Below, in pieces: positions 36,481 through 45,202 of a stretch of DNA of 64,000 nt. This stretch comes from an uncultured Tateyamaria sp. (lineage in GTDB: Bacteria > Pseudomonadota > Alphaproteobacteria > Rhodobacterales > Rhodobacteraceae), in assembly GCF_947503705.1 (NCBI RefSeq), contig NZ_CANNES010000012.1, positions 54,055-118,054 on the forward strand, given 5' to 3'. The position numbers and the translations under genes are program-made. The notes below the pieces were generated by a model. The model was not told where the DNA came from. It searched no databases and was given only the letters and a program-made list of their open reading frames with translations. How positions within the stretch are numbered: the first letter of the stretch is position 1; each line of letters opens with the position of its first letter.

Positions 36481-37314
36481 ATGTCCGACATCCCTTCGCC
36501 ACACAATCCCGAGGCCCAGATCGCACCCAAGCAGGCGGGAGGCGTCAACAGGTCGTTTGCAACGCTGCGCTCGGTCATGGCGCTGATCCTGCGGGAAATG
36601 GCCACGCGCTATGGCCGCTCACCGGGGGGCTATATCTGGGCCATCGTTGAACCCATGGCCATGATCCTGATCCTGGCCGTTGCTTTTTCCGCGCTGGTGC
36701 GCACCCCGCCGCTGGGCAACAATTTCATCCTGTTCTTTGCCACCGGAGTTTTGCCTTTCCAGCTTTATGGTGCGCTCAGCAATTATGTGGCGCGGGCGTT
36801 GAACTTTTCACGCTCATTGTTGTTTTACCCGGCCGTCACCTGGGTCGATGCGGTCACTGCACGCTTTGCGCTAAACCTGCTGACAGACATTCTGGTGATG
36901 CTGCTGCTATTCATTCTCTTTGTCTCGATATCAGACGTCACCCTGTTTCTTGAGGTTGGTCTGATCATCACCGCGGTCAGCCTAGCGGCCCTGCTGGGCC
37001 TGGGGGTTGGGTTGGTCAATTGCGTGCTATTCGGGTTCTTTCCCGTCTGGATGAACATCTGGGGGATCCTGAACCGGCCCATGTTCTTCATCTCCGGCGT
37101 GCTGTTCATGTACGAGTCCATGCCGCCACACCTGCAGGGGTATTTGTGGTACAACCCCCTGATGCACATCACCAGCCTGATGCGGGCGGGGTTCTATCCG
37201 ACCTATGACGCCGAGTTTGCCTCTCCGCTTTATGTGGTGTGTTGCGCGATGCCACTGATCTTTCTGGGGCTCTTGCTGCTGGGCCGGTTTCACCGCGAGA
37301 TTCTGAACCGCTAG
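36481..37314 (+). CDS. kpsM: Polysaccharide ABC exporter permease (KpsM/Wzm-like)
   Basis: 277 aa from ATG 36481; an open frame upstream of it runs antisense through kpsE and is not used. After a hydrophilic tail (1-20) there is the ABC-2 permease domain with six hydrophobic segments, beginning MALILREMATRYGRSPGG, the amphipathic lead-in typical of KpsM, and ending FLGLLLLGRFHREIL. It forms the inner-membrane pore for KpsT (34364-35032). The family call is secure; the exported polymer is inferred from the cluster. Confidence 0.92.
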   Translation: MSDIPSPHNPEAQIAPKQAGGVNRSFATLRSVMALILREMATRYGRSPGGYIWAIVEPMAMILILAVAFSALVRTPPLGNNFILFFATGVLPFQLYGALSNYVARALNFSRSLLFYPAVTWVDAVTARFALNLLTDILVMLLLFILFVSISDVTLFLEVGLIITAVSLAALLGLGVGLVNCVLFGFFPVWMNIWGILNRPMFFISGVLFMYESMPPHLQGYLWYNPLMHITSLMRAGFYPTYDAEFASPLYVVCCAMPLIFLGLLLLGRFHREILNR

Positions 37315-37348
37315 GGTCGGTCATTGCCGGGCGCGCGCCCTTGGGCGT

Positions 37349-37400
37349 CTCACCAGGTGCTATTTATTTTGGGCCTCACCGGGCGCTATTTGTTTTGGGC
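37349..37400. repeat. 26-bp imperfect tandem duplication at the end of the GT2 gene
   Basis: Two 26-bp units (37349-37374 and 37375-37400) differ at only three bases, and a third partial copy starts at 37401. The second unit includes the last codons and stop of the minus-strand GT2 gene, so the stop is duplicated just past the gene end. Probably replication slippage. Confidence 0.75.
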
Positions 37401-38384
37401 CTCACCGGCCCAGGCCCGCACCTGGTCAAAAGACACATCCGTGCGCCGCAGCAACCCGTCGCGCAGCGCGCGCATCACAAGGCCCACAAACACCCGCCGT
37501 TCCCCCTTGTAGTGGCGCGTCTTGGCCAGCCATTTCAGCGCCGCCGCAGGCCCCGCCAGCACAAACCATCCCCCCGCACAGAGCCGGTAAACCATCAGCA
37601 GATTGCGGTAGTGGTAATAGCATTTCCACAAGGGGCGCATCCGCAGATCGCCCTCGGCGCTGGTGGTGAACGCGTGTTCAAAGCGCAAACCCGGATCAAA
37701 GAGGATCGTCCCCCCCTTGGCCGTCAGCCCCAGCGTATAGAGAACATCATCGCCATAGATGAACAGCCCCCCATCAGGAAAGCCCGCCCGCACCCGTCCC
37801 GCCCGCGAGATGAAAAAACCCACGAAAGAGGTCCCATCAATGTCGGTAGGGTGGTCCGCCGCATAGTCTGCCGCCCCCATATGGAACCCGTCACGCCCCC
37901 CGCCCAACAACGTCCGGCGCAGCACCTCGGGTCGCCAGAACGGATTGCGCGACGGCCGGTTCATGTCACAGATCCGCCCATCGGGATGATAGACAGCTGC
38001 CGCCCAGGCCTCGGCCCCACTGCGATCCTGGGCATGAAAGGCGGCCAAAGCATCGGGATAGGGGCGTGCATCATCGTCCATCAGCACCATCCAGTCGGGA
38101 TCATAGCGCGCCGCCGCGTGGCGCATCCCCGCCTCGAACCCGCCGGCCCCGCCCACATTTTCAGGGCTGTGCACCACATCCAGGCGCGGGTTGTCGAGGC
38201 TCGCTAGCCAAGCACCCGTACCATCGGTGCTGGCATTGTCGATCACCACGATCCGGGGCAAATCCGCCGCATCCGCCGCAAGCAGACGGGCCAGGGTCAC
38301 CTTCAGCGGATCAAGCCGGTTATAGGTCACCACCACCGCCACAAGGCCATCAGAAGCCATAGAAAGAGTATCTGGGGCGGACAT
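37386..38384 (-). CDS. Glycosyltransferase family 2 (rhamnosyl/galactofuranosyltransferase-type, COG1216)
   Basis: 332 aa from ATG 38384, with AGGGCG upstream; an in-frame TTG at 38420 is a weaker start. The N-terminus LVAVVVTYNRLDPLKVTL, IVVIDNASTDGTGAW, then ENVGGAGGFEAGM and VLMDDDARPYPDAL (DDD metal site), is typical of the COG1216 GT2 enzymes that add rhamnose or galactofuranose. C-terminal hydrophobic segments (LCAGGWFVLAGPAAA) may contact the membrane. It is divergent from the rmlC operon, and Glf is encoded at 46367-47500, so either dTDP-rhamnose or UDP-Galf is a reasonable donor. Convergent with kpsM. Confidence 0.82.
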   Translation of the reverse strand: MSAPDTLSMASDGLVAVVVTYNRLDPLKVTLARLLAADAADLPRIVVIDNASTDGTGAWLASLDNPRLDVVHSPENVGGAGGFEAGMRHAAARYDPDWMVLMDDDARPYPDALAAFHAQDRSGAEAWAAAVYHPDGRICDMNRPSRNPFWRPEVLRRTLLGGGRDGFHMGAADYAADHPTDIDGTSFVGFFISRAGRVRAGFPDGGLFIYGDDVLYTLGLTAKGGTILFDPGLRFEHAFTTSAEGDLRMRPLWKCYYHYRNLLMVYRLCAGGWFVLAGPAAALKWLAKTRHYKGERRVFVGLVMRALRDGLLRRTDVSFDQVRAWAGEAQNK

Positions 38385-38503
38385 TTGCGACGCCCTGCAC
38401 GCAAATTCGGCCTTTGTCAAATTTGCATCCCGTTTTAGCGTGGTTATTCTGGACCCAGGATGGCATTACACAAATATGTCAGCAGACCTTAGAAGACGAA
38501 CAC
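38385..38503. promoter_or_regulatory. Divergent region upstream of rmlC with inverted repeat
   Basis: The 119-bp gap contains a perfect 7-bp inverted repeat, GCAAATT (38401-38407) and AATTTGC (38420-38426), with a 12-bp spacer. Its position between the GT2 gene and the rhamnose operon fits an operator for either promoter. A TTGTCA (38415-38420) overlaps it as a possible -35, but I cannot find a good -10. Confidence 0.4.
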
Positions 38504-39064
38504 ATGCAGATCGAAGATACACCTCTCGGCGGGCTCAAGATTTTGACTCCTGCTCGTTTCGGCGATGATCGGGGGTTCTTCTCCGAAAGCTGGAATGCCA
38601 AGCGGATGAAAGAGGCCGGGCTGGACTATGAGTTTGTGCAGGACAACCATTCGTTGTCGGACAAGCGGGGCACCTTGCGTGGATTGCACTATCAATCGCC
38701 CCCCAATGCCCAGGCCAAGCTGGTACGCTGCAGCCGTGGGCGGCTGTGGGATGTGGTAGTGGATGCGCGTACGGGCTCGCCCACCTATGGGCAGTGGTTC
38801 GGGCTTGAGCTCAGCTTTGAGAACGGCAAACAGCTGATGATTCCCGCTGGATTCCTGCACGGGTTCGTGACGCTGACGGATGATGTAGAAATCACCTACA
38901 AGTGCACCGATTTCTATGCCTCTGCGAGCGACGGGGCCGTGCGCTGGGACAGCTGCGGCATCGACTGGCCGCTGGAGGGCGATCCGATCCTGTCCGGCAA
39001 AGACGCGGATGCGCAACCGTTCGCTGCGTTCACATCCCCCTTTGGCCCGGAGGCCGCATCATGA
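38504..39064 (+). CDS. rmlC: dTDP-4-dehydrorhamnose 3,5-epimerase RmlC
   Basis: 186 aa from ATG 38504; upstream in-frame starts lie in the divergent promoter region. Cupin fold signature: [34 protein letters not shown] and HGFVTL, with the catalytic His of the RGLHYQ motif. RmlC epimerises dTDP-4-keto-6-deoxyglucose at C3 and C5, the third step to dTDP-L-rhamnose. It is the first gene of the operon and is coupled to rmlB by an ATGA overlap. Confidence 0.96.
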   Translation: MQIEDTPLGGLKILTPARFGDDRGFFSESWNAKRMKEAGLDYEFVQDNHSLSDKRGTLRGLHYQSPPNAQAKLVRCSRGRLWDVVVDARTGSPTYGQWFGLELSFENGKQLMIPAGFLHGFVTLTDDVEITYKCTDFYASASDGAVRWDSCGIDWPLEGDPILSGKDADAQPFAAFTSPFGPEAAS

Positions 39065-40101
39065 AGATCCTGGTGACCGGCGGGGCCGGCTTTATCGGCT
39101 CGGCGGTGGTGCGGCTGGCGATTGGGCGCGGCCATGAGGTCGTGAACCTCGATGCGCTGACCTATGCGGCCTGTCTCGACAATGTGGCCTCTGTCGCAGA
39201 CAACCCTAACTATGCCTTTGTGCAGGCCGATATCCGCGACCGCGCCGCCATGGATGCGGCGCTGGCCACCCACACCCCCGACGCCATCATGCACTTGGCC
39301 GCGGAATCCCATGTGGACCGGTCCATCGACGGACCGGGCGCGTTCATCGACACCAACGTCATGGGCACCTACACCTTGCTGGAGGCCGCGCGCGCCTATT
39401 GGGAGGGGCAGGGTCGGCCCGAGGCGTTCCGCTTTCACCATATCTCGACCGATGAGGTCTTTGGCTCGCTCGGCACGACGGGGATGTTCACCGAAACCAC
39501 CCCCTACGACCCGCGCAGCCCCTATTCGGCCTCCAAGGCGGCCAGCGACCACCTGGTGCGCGCCTGGCAGCACACATACGGGTTGCCCGTGGTGCTGACC
39601 AATTGTTCGAACAATTACGGGCCCTATCATTTCCCTGAAAAGCTGATCCCGGTGATCATCCTCAACGCGCTGGCGGGCAAGGACCTGGCGATTTATGGCG
39701 ACGGGTCGAACGTGCGCGATTGGCTGTATGTCGAGGATCACGCCGATGCGTTGCTATGCGTGCTGGACAAGGGCGCCTTGGGCGAAAGCTATAACATCGG
39801 GGGCGAGAACGAGCGGACCAACCTGGAACTGGTGCAGACGCTCTGTACCATTCTGGATGCAAAACGGCCCAAGGCGGCGGGGACTTATGCGGATCAGATC
39901 ACCTTTGTGACCGACCGGCCCGGTCATGACGCGCGCTATGCCATTGATCCCACGCGGATGCGGGACGAACTGGGCTGGCATCCGTCCGTCACCGTCGAAG
40001 AAGGGCTGGAGCGGACGGTGGAGTGGTATCTGAACAACGAAGCCTGGTGGCGGGCCCTGCAAGACCGGGACGGCGTCGGCACGCGCCTGGGCACAGGCTG
40101 A
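39061..40101 (+). CDS. rmlB: dTDP-glucose 4,6-dehydratase RmlB
   Basis: 346 aa extended SDR. NAD-binding GGAGFIGS (residues 7-14), [29 protein letters not shown] and the catalytic [10 protein letters not shown] (Tyr, Lys) are all present. It dehydrates dTDP-glucose to the 4-keto-6-deoxy sugar, second step of rhamnose synthesis. It is coupled to rmlC upstream; the sulfotransferase-like gene begins two bases after its stop, interrupting the usual rmlB-rmlD adjacency. Confidence 0.96.
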   Translation: MKILVTGGAGFIGSAVVRLAIGRGHEVVNLDALTYAACLDNVASVADNPNYAFVQADIRDRAAMDAALATHTPDAIMHLAAESHVDRSIDGPGAFIDTNVMGTYTLLEAARAYWEGQGRPEAFRFHHISTDEVFGSLGTTGMFTETTPYDPRSPYSASKAASDHLVRAWQHTYGLPVVLTNCSNNYGPYHFPEKLIPVIILNALAGKDLAIYGDGSNVRDWLYVEDHADALLCVLDKGALGESYNIGGENERTNLELVQTLCTILDAKRPKAAGTYADQITFVTDRPGHDARYAIDPTRMRDELGWHPSVTVEEGLERTVEWYLNNEAWWRALQDRDGVGTRLGTG

Positions 40102-40102
40102 C

Positions 40103-40765
40103 ATGCCGGTCTGTCGCGCACATGACAAATGGGTCTATTTCGCCCATGTGCCCAAATGCGCGGGCACCTCGGTCGAACATTATCTCGACACCCGGTTCGG
40201 CACACTTGGGATGCGCGACACCAGCTTTGCCAAGCGCAGCGCCGCCGAGGCCTGGTCGCTGTCGCCGCCCCAGCACATGCCCGAGGCCGTGCGCCGCGAA
40301 TTGCTGCCCGACACGCTCTTTGATGCGCTCTTTGCCACGCTGCGCCACCCGGCGACGCGGCTGCGCTCGGCCTTTCTGTTTCAGCGCGAGGTGGAAAAGG
40401 CCCTGCCCTCCAACCTGCCCTTTGAGCAGTGGATCGACACCCTGCCCCGCACTCAGTCGCTGGACCCTTATGCGCTGCATGGCCATCTGCGTCCGATGAC
40501 GGATTTCGTGCCCAAACACGCGGTGACCTTTCGCGTCGAAAACGGGCTCGCGCCGGTGGTGAGCTGGCTTGACGATCTGACCGGCACCAAAGGCAGCCCG
40601 CGCAAGATCGGCACTTTCAACGTGCTTCAGGCCCGGGTCAAAACGCCGGTGGAACCGATCAAGCTGACGCCGCCCGTGCTCGACACCATTGCAGACCTCT
40701 ATGCCGCTGATTTCGAGCGCTTTGGCTATCCCGTGGACCCGAACGATATGCAGGACGACACATGA
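40103..40765 (+). CDS. Sulfotransferase family 2-like protein inside the rhamnose operon
   Basis: 220 aa between rmlB and rmlD, with two bases before it and an ATGA overlap after it, so it is translated with the pathway. The start is FAHVPKCAGTSVEHYLDTRFG, the PAPS loop form of the Sulfotransfer_2 family; FATLRHPATRLRSAFLFQRE is the second phosphate-binding segment, with the conserved Arg-His-Pro. A carbohydrate sulfotransferase acting on a rhamnose-bearing glycan is the natural reading. It is not a standard rml operon member. Confidence 0.85.
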   Translation: MPVCRAHDKWVYFAHVPKCAGTSVEHYLDTRFGTLGMRDTSFAKRSAAEAWSLSPPQHMPEAVRRELLPDTLFDALFATLRHPATRLRSAFLFQREVEKALPSNLPFEQWIDTLPRTQSLDPYALHGHLRPMTDFVPKHAVTFRVENGLAPVVSWLDDLTGTKGSPRKIGTFNVLQARVKTPVEPIKLTPPVLDTIADLYAADFERFGYPVDPNDMQDDT

Positions 40766-41607
40766 TCCTTGTTTTTGGCACCACCGGCCAGGTGGCCCGC
40801 GCGCTGACGGATGTGGCAGGCGACCGCGCCATGACCCAGCTGTCGCGCACCCAGGCGGACCTGTCTGACCCCGAGGCCTGCGCCGCCCGGATCCGCGCGC
40901 ACCGCCCCGCCGTGGTCATCAACGCCGCCGCCTATACGGCCGTGGACCGCGCCGAGGACGAAGAGGCGCTGGCCCTGACCGTCAATGGCGACGCCCCCGG
41001 TGCGATGGCGCGCGCCTGCGCTGATCTGGGCGTGCCGTTTCTGCATGTGTCGACCGATTACGTCTTTGCAGGCACAGGCACCGCGCGCCATGCCCCCGGC
41101 GATCCGGTGGATCCGCAAAACGCCTATGGCCGCACCAAGCTGGCGGGCGAGGCGGCGGTGCGCGCCGCGGGCGGGGTTCATGCGATCCTGCGCACCTCCT
41201 GGGTGTTTTCGGAATATGGCAACAACTTTGTCAAAACCATGCTGCGCCTGAGCGAGACGCGCGATGCGCTGAACGTGGTCGATGATCAGATCGGCGGGCC
41301 GACGCCCGCACGCGGGATTGCCATGGCGCTTTTGACCATGGCCGATGCCCTGCAAGCGGGGCAGGGCGGGGGCACCTATCACTATGGCGGCGCCCCCGAC
41401 ACGTCCTGGGCAGGTTTCGCGCGCGAAACATTTGCCCAGGCCGGTCGCGATGTCACCGTGACCGGCACCCCCACAACAGACTTTCCCACACCGGCCACAC
41501 GGCCGCTCAATTCCAGGCTCGATTGTTCCTCTTTAGAGACTGATTTCGGCATTATGCCCCCCCCCTGGTCCGAGGATCTGGCCCGTATTCTCAAGGTATT
41601 GCTATGA
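40762..41607 (+). CDS. rmlD: dTDP-4-dehydrorhamnose reductase RmlD
   Basis: 281 aa SDR enzyme. GTTGQVARAL is the NADPH loop, VVINAAAYTAVDRAED the family motif, and STDYVFAGTG with NAYGRTKLAGE the catalytic Ser, Tyr and Lys. It reduces the 4-keto group, last step to dTDP-L-rhamnose. Overlaps its neighbours on both sides as ATGA (40762 and 41604). An exact copy of the parS-like palindrome lies inside the coding sequence at 41414-41429. Confidence 0.95.
   Translation: MILVFGTTGQVARALTDVAGDRAMTQLSRTQADLSDPEACAARIRAHRPAVVINAAAYTAVDRAEDEEALALTVNGDAPGAMARACADLGVPFLHVSTDYVFAGTGTARHAPGDPVDPQNAYGRTKLAGEAAVRAAGGVHAILRTSWVFSEYGNNFVKTMLRLSETRDALNVVDDQIGGPTPARGIAMALLTMADALQAGQGGGTYHYGGAPDTSWAGFARETFAQAGRDVTVTGTPTTDFPTPATRPLNSRLDCSSLETDFGIMPPPWSEDLARILKVLL
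41414..41429. promoter_or_regulatory. parS-like palindrome inside rmlD
   Basis: GTTTCGCGCGCGAAAC, a perfect 16-bp palindrome, identical base for base to the one at 42481-42496. Here it encodes FARET of RmlD. An exact second copy of such a sequence 1.05 kb away is very unlikely by chance, so it is a strong ParB-binding candidate. Confidence 0.7.
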
Positions 41608-42476
41608 CACAACGTAAAGGCATCATTCTGGCCGGCGGCTCGGGCACGCGGCTTTATCCGATCACCATGGGCGTGTCGAAACAGCTTTTGCCGATCTATG
41701 ACAAGCCGATGATCTTTTACCCTCTGTCGGTGCTGATGCTGGCGGGCATTCGCGAGATTTGCGTGATCACCACGCCCCAGGATCAGGATCAGTTTCAGCG
41801 CACTCTGGGCGATGGCAGCCAATGGGGCCTGAGCCTGACCTATATCGAACAGCCCTCGCCTGATGGGCTGGCGCAGGCCTATCTGCTGGCGGCTGATTTT
41901 CTGGATGGGGCGCCGTCGGCCATGGTGCTGGGCGACAACATCTTTTTCGGGCATGGCCTGCCTGATCGCCTGGCGGCCGCCGATGCGGTCGAGGTCGGCG
42001 GCACCGTGTTCGGCTACCGCGTGGCGGATCCCGAGCGCTATGGCGTGGTGGATTTCGCCCCCGACGGCACCGTGAAGACCATCGTGGAAAAGCCGCCTGT
42101 GCCCCCGTCGAACTATGCGGTCACGGGGCTTTATTTCCTCGACGGCACAGCACCCGAGCGCGCGGCCCAGGTCCAACCCTCGCCGCGGGGCGAGTTGGAG
42201 ATCACCTCGCTTCTCGAGATGTATCTGGACGATGGTCAGCTCAACGTGCAGCAGATGGGTCGCGGCTATGCCTGGCTTGATACCGGCACGCACGCCTCCT
42301 TGCTGGATGCGGGTAATTTCGTGCGCACCCTGTCGGACCGGCAGGGCCAGCAGGTCGGCTGCCCCGAAGAGATCGCCTTTGAACAAGGTTGGATCAATGC
42401 GGCGGAACTGGCCACGCGGGCCAAGCTCTTTGCCAAGACCCATTACGGCACCTACCTCAAAGGCCTGCTCGACTAG
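41604..42476 (+). CDS. rmlA: Glucose-1-phosphate thymidylyltransferase RmlA
   Basis: 290 aa. The nucleotidyltransferase loop is ILAGGSGTRLYPITMGVSKQ, followed by YDKPMIFYPLS, LGDNIFFG and the sugar-binding EKPPVPPSNYAVTGLYF region. It makes dTDP-glucose from dTTP and glucose-1-phosphate, first step of the pathway. It ends the rmlC-rmlB-sulfotransferase-rmlD-rmlA operon, four bases before the intergenic parS-like palindrome, and converges on parB. Confidence 0.96.
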   Translation: MTQRKGIILAGGSGTRLYPITMGVSKQLLPIYDKPMIFYPLSVLMLAGIREICVITTPQDQDQFQRTLGDGSQWGLSLTYIEQPSPDGLAQAYLLAADFLDGAPSAMVLGDNIFFGHGLPDRLAAADAVEVGGTVFGYRVADPERYGVVDFAPDGTVKTIVEKPPVPPSNYAVTGLYFLDGTAPERAAQVQPSPRGELEITSLLEMYLDDGQLNVQQMGRGYAWLDTGTHASLLDAGNFVRTLSDRQGQQVGCPEEIAFEQGWINAAELATRAKLFAKTHYGTYLKGLLD

Positions 42477-42480
42477 GGAC

Positions 42481-42496
42481 GTTTCGCGCGCGAAAC
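42481..42496. promoter_or_regulatory. parS-like centromere palindrome downstream of parB
   Basis: Perfect 16-bp palindrome GTTTCGCGCGCGAAAC in the 30-bp gap between the ends of rmlA and parB. Its place next to parAB and its duplication in rmlD point to a ParB-binding partition site of this plasmid. Confidence 0.75.
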
Positions 42497-42506
42497 AAAC
42501 GGGTGT

Positions 42507-43493
42507 TTATCTGCGGCCCAGCTTGCGGATCTGCGCGATGATCTGGTCGCGCAGGGCAGGGGTCATATCCGGCCCCGACAGGCGCAGCCAATCGCCATCC
42601 TCGTCCCAGCTGATTTGCAGGTTTTTCGCCAGGTTCTGATGTACCACGCGGGGCTTGGACGGGATTTCAGAGGGCGGGGCAGTCTGGGTCAGCAGCTGCG
42701 CCAGCAGGGCCTGCTCCGCCTCCGGGCTATCGGGCGCATCCTTGGCCAGCGCCGTCCGCATCTGCTCCCCCATGCCCTTATGCGTCTCTAACGCGGCGGA
42801 AATCTTCAGCCCCAACCGTTCGCCAATGGCGTGGGGAAAGCGCAGATGCCCGTCCAGTGCCGCCACCAGCGGCAGGAAGGATCGGATTTTTGACCGCTTG
42901 GGCCGCGACGCGGTGGCAAAAAGGGTCAGAAGCGCCGCCTTTTGCGTCTCGAACACGCCCTGTTCGACGGCACGCGCCGCAATCCGCGCCCGCTCGTAAT
43001 AGCTCAGCCCGACGCGGATCTCGTTTTCCTCGACCATGGCCTGATAGGTTTCCGACGCGTCCGAGGGCCGACGCAAAAGCGCCAGAACCGTGCCGTCATG
43101 GTCGCCGCGCGCGGCGAGTTGCACAATCGCCTGACAGCGCCGCCAGCCGGAAATCAGGCCGTATTGGCCCGAACCTGTCTCCAGGACTTCGATCGGGCTT
43201 TGCTGGCCGCGCGCCGCAATGGACGCCATCAGCGCCTCCATCTCTGCATCATCCACCGCGACCCGGTCGCGCACGATATGATCCAGCGTGATGGCCGAGA
43301 CGGGCAGGGACAGGACCATGCGGCCCGTCGCGCGCGCCTCGCTGAGTTCACGACTGACATCATGCAGCGCGGCGGTGGTGGCCGCATCGGACGCCACATC
43401 GGCAATAGGCGCGCGGGCCAGCATGGATTTGGTTTCAGGGGCGGCACCGAACACGTCCGGGTTGGCGGGGCTCAGGCGTTTGCGTTTGGCCAT
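42507..43493 (-). CDS. parB: Plasmid partition protein ParB (RepB-like)
   Basis: 328 aa. The N-terminal part is rich in Lys/Arg. The ParB/Srx NTPase-like block follows: ITLDHIVRDRVAVDDAEMEALMASIAARGQQSPIEV in pieces, with GQQSPIEVLE and LISGWRRCQAI, the latter a variant of the GxRR arginine patch. A helix-turn-helix region (EENEIRVGLSYYERARIAARAV) would contact parS. It binds the parS-like palindromes nearby and works with ParA to segregate the plasmid. It lies 36 bp after parA in the same operon. Confidence 0.9.
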   Translation of the reverse strand: MAKRKRLSPANPDVFGAAPETKSMLARAPIADVASDAATTAALHDVSRELSEARATGRMVLSLPVSAITLDHIVRDRVAVDDAEMEALMASIAARGQQSPIEVLETGSGQYGLISGWRRCQAIVQLAARGDHDGTVLALLRRPSDASETYQAMVEENEIRVGLSYYERARIAARAVEQGVFETQKAALLTLFATASRPKRSKIRSFLPLVAALDGHLRFPHAIGERLGLKISAALETHKGMGEQMRTALAKDAPDSPEAEQALLAQLLTQTAPPSEIPSKPRVVHQNLAKNLQISWDEDGDWLRLSGPDMTPALRDQIIAQIRKLGRR

Positions 43494-43529
43494 TTGGGTC
43501 TCCTTTGCCTTCCTTTTCGGGTGGTCTGG

Positions 43530-44930
43530 TTAACCAGTCTTTTCTGCAGCGTGCGCCGCTTCGGCATCGCGCGCCCAGGCCCCCACCAGAAGCTGTTTAA
43601 ACGCCGCATAGGTGGCATCAAATGTTTCGCGGCCCCGCACATATGTCTCGCGGTTGAAGTCGCGGTAATCGGCCTCGTAGATGCCTTGCACCTGCTCGCC
43701 TGCCTGCCCGATCAGGGCCGTGAAATCCTGGCGGTGCGGCGACAGGGTGGGGCCCAGATAGGCCTGCATCAACGCGGCCAGCTCTGCCTGCTGCGTGCCG
43801 TCATAGCGGGTGATGACCGCGCGCACCGCGTCCCATTCAAATTGCAGACCCTCACGACCAAGCGCCCGGGCGGCGGTGTTTTCGGCCTCTTCGATCGAGC
43901 CAAAAGTTGCGTGCAGCATATCGAAAAACCGCCCCGTGCTGTCAAATTCGAGGAAAGACGCACCCAACGGCACCAGCAGGATATCGGCCGCCGACAGCCC
44001 GTTGATCGTGAGGTAGCCAAGGGCCGGGGGCGTGTCGAGAAAGACGATGTCATAGGCGTCCAGGATGCCGTCGGCTTCCAGCGTGTCGGTCAGCGCATCC
44101 CACAGCTTCCAGCCCCGCGCGCTCATCCGCCAGACGGGGATCTGGAATTCGGCCCAATAAAGGTTCAGCTGCGCGCCGATCAGGTCGATATTGGGCCAGT
44201 GGGTCGATTGGATCAGCGATTGCGCGGTCACATCCAGCGCCTCGGTCAGCGTGTCATCCAGCGGAGTGGGGCCCTCGCCCCGGTCCATGCGCCGCTGGTT
44301 CTCGTGGCGCAGGTGGCGGGCATAATGGCGGGCCATCAGGGGAAAGACGGTTTGCCATTCATCGCTGACGGTGCCGCCAAAGATCGAGGTCATCGACCCT
44401 TGGCTGTCCAGATCAATCACCAGCACCTTGTAGCCATCCAGCGCCGCGGACATGGCCAGATGGGCCGCCGTGCTGGTCTTGCCCACGCCGCCCTTGAAGT
44501 TGGCCACGGCCACCATCTTGGCGGGCTGTCCCTTGGGACGGTAGGGCATGTATTCCTTGGTCTTGGAGCCTTCCTGACCGAAATGCGCCTTGAGGCGCAG
44601 CACCTCGTCAAAGGTGAACCATTTGGCGCCGCCTTCCGTCTCTGAGGTGCCCTGGGGCAGGTCGGGGTTCTGCTTGAGCACGCGGCGGAAATGGCCTGTG
44701 GCCACAGGGATGAGATAGCGGGTGATTTCCCAGGTGGAAAAGCGGCGGAGCTGTCGCGCAGCGCCTGCATCAATCCCGCGCGAGGCCAGATCATCGCGCC
44801 CCCCGGTGCAGGCCTGGGCAATCTCGGCAAAGCGGTTGGTGGTGGTGGGCGGGCCCAACTGGGCCTGGGCCGTGACGGGATCAATGTTGAAATAGGGGGG
44901 AAGATCGGGTGAAACTGTCTTTGTGGCCAT
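43530..44930 (-). CDS. parA: Plasmid partition ATPase ParA (with N-terminal DNA-binding domain)
   Basis: 466 aa, the large type Ia ParA form. Residues 1 to about 125 form an HTH-containing regulatory domain (STWEITRYLIP, FDEVLRLKAHFG). The deviant Walker A KGGVGKTS is at 146-153, followed by VLVIDLDSQGSM and VFLDTPPALGYL (Walker A' and B). It moves ParB-parS complexes over the nucleoid and, as type Ia ParA, probably represses its own promoter. An inverted repeat suited to that lies just upstream at 44959-44998. Confidence 0.92.
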   Translation of the reverse strand: MATKTVSPDLPPYFNIDPVTAQAQLGPPTTTNRFAEIAQACTGGRDDLASRGIDAGAARQLRRFSTWEITRYLIPVATGHFRRVLKQNPDLPQGTSETEGGAKWFTFDEVLRLKAHFGQEGSKTKEYMPYRPKGQPAKMVAVANFKGGVGKTSTAAHLAMSAALDGYKVLVIDLDSQGSMTSIFGGTVSDEWQTVFPLMARHYARHLRHENQRRMDRGEGPTPLDDTLTEALDVTAQSLIQSTHWPNIDLIGAQLNLYWAEFQIPVWRMSARGWKLWDALTDTLEADGILDAYDIVFLDTPPALGYLTINGLSAADILLVPLGASFLEFDSTGRFFDMLHATFGSIEEAENTAARALGREGLQFEWDAVRAVITRYDGTQQAELAALMQAYLGPTLSPHRQDFTALIGQAGEQVQGIYEADYRDFNRETYVRGRETFDATYAAFKQLLVGAWARDAEAAHAAEKTG

Positions 44931-44958
44931 GTCTCTGCTCTGCTTTATGGGCTCTTCA

Positions 44959-44998
44959 TGTACGCCCTTTTCCCCATAGTATCAAAAAAGGGCGCACA
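44959..44998. promoter_or_regulatory. Inverted repeat, candidate ParA operator at the parA promoter
   Basis: TGTACGCCCTTTT (44959-44971) and AAAAGGGCGCACA (44986-44998) match at 12 of 13 bases as an inverted repeat, 14 bp apart. On the parA strand the spacer contains GATACTATGG, a possible -10. A similar half-site, TAACGCCCCTTTC, lies at 45013-45025. This layout fits autorepression by ParA's N-terminal domain. Confidence 0.6.
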
Positions 44999-45202
44999 TG
45001 GAAGCAAAGAGATAACGCCCCTTTCTTTTTCTAAGAAAATCAACGGCTTGTTGGGGTAATTTCGAGGATTTCGGTGCGTTGTCTTATGGATGGCGCAAAA
45101 ATTCTTCTGAGTTAATCTATGTTATTTATATGTTAAGGGGTTTTCGGTATTTGCATAAGTCTATGATATAAAGCGATTTTCTGCCCTCTTCTTTATTTTA
45201 GG

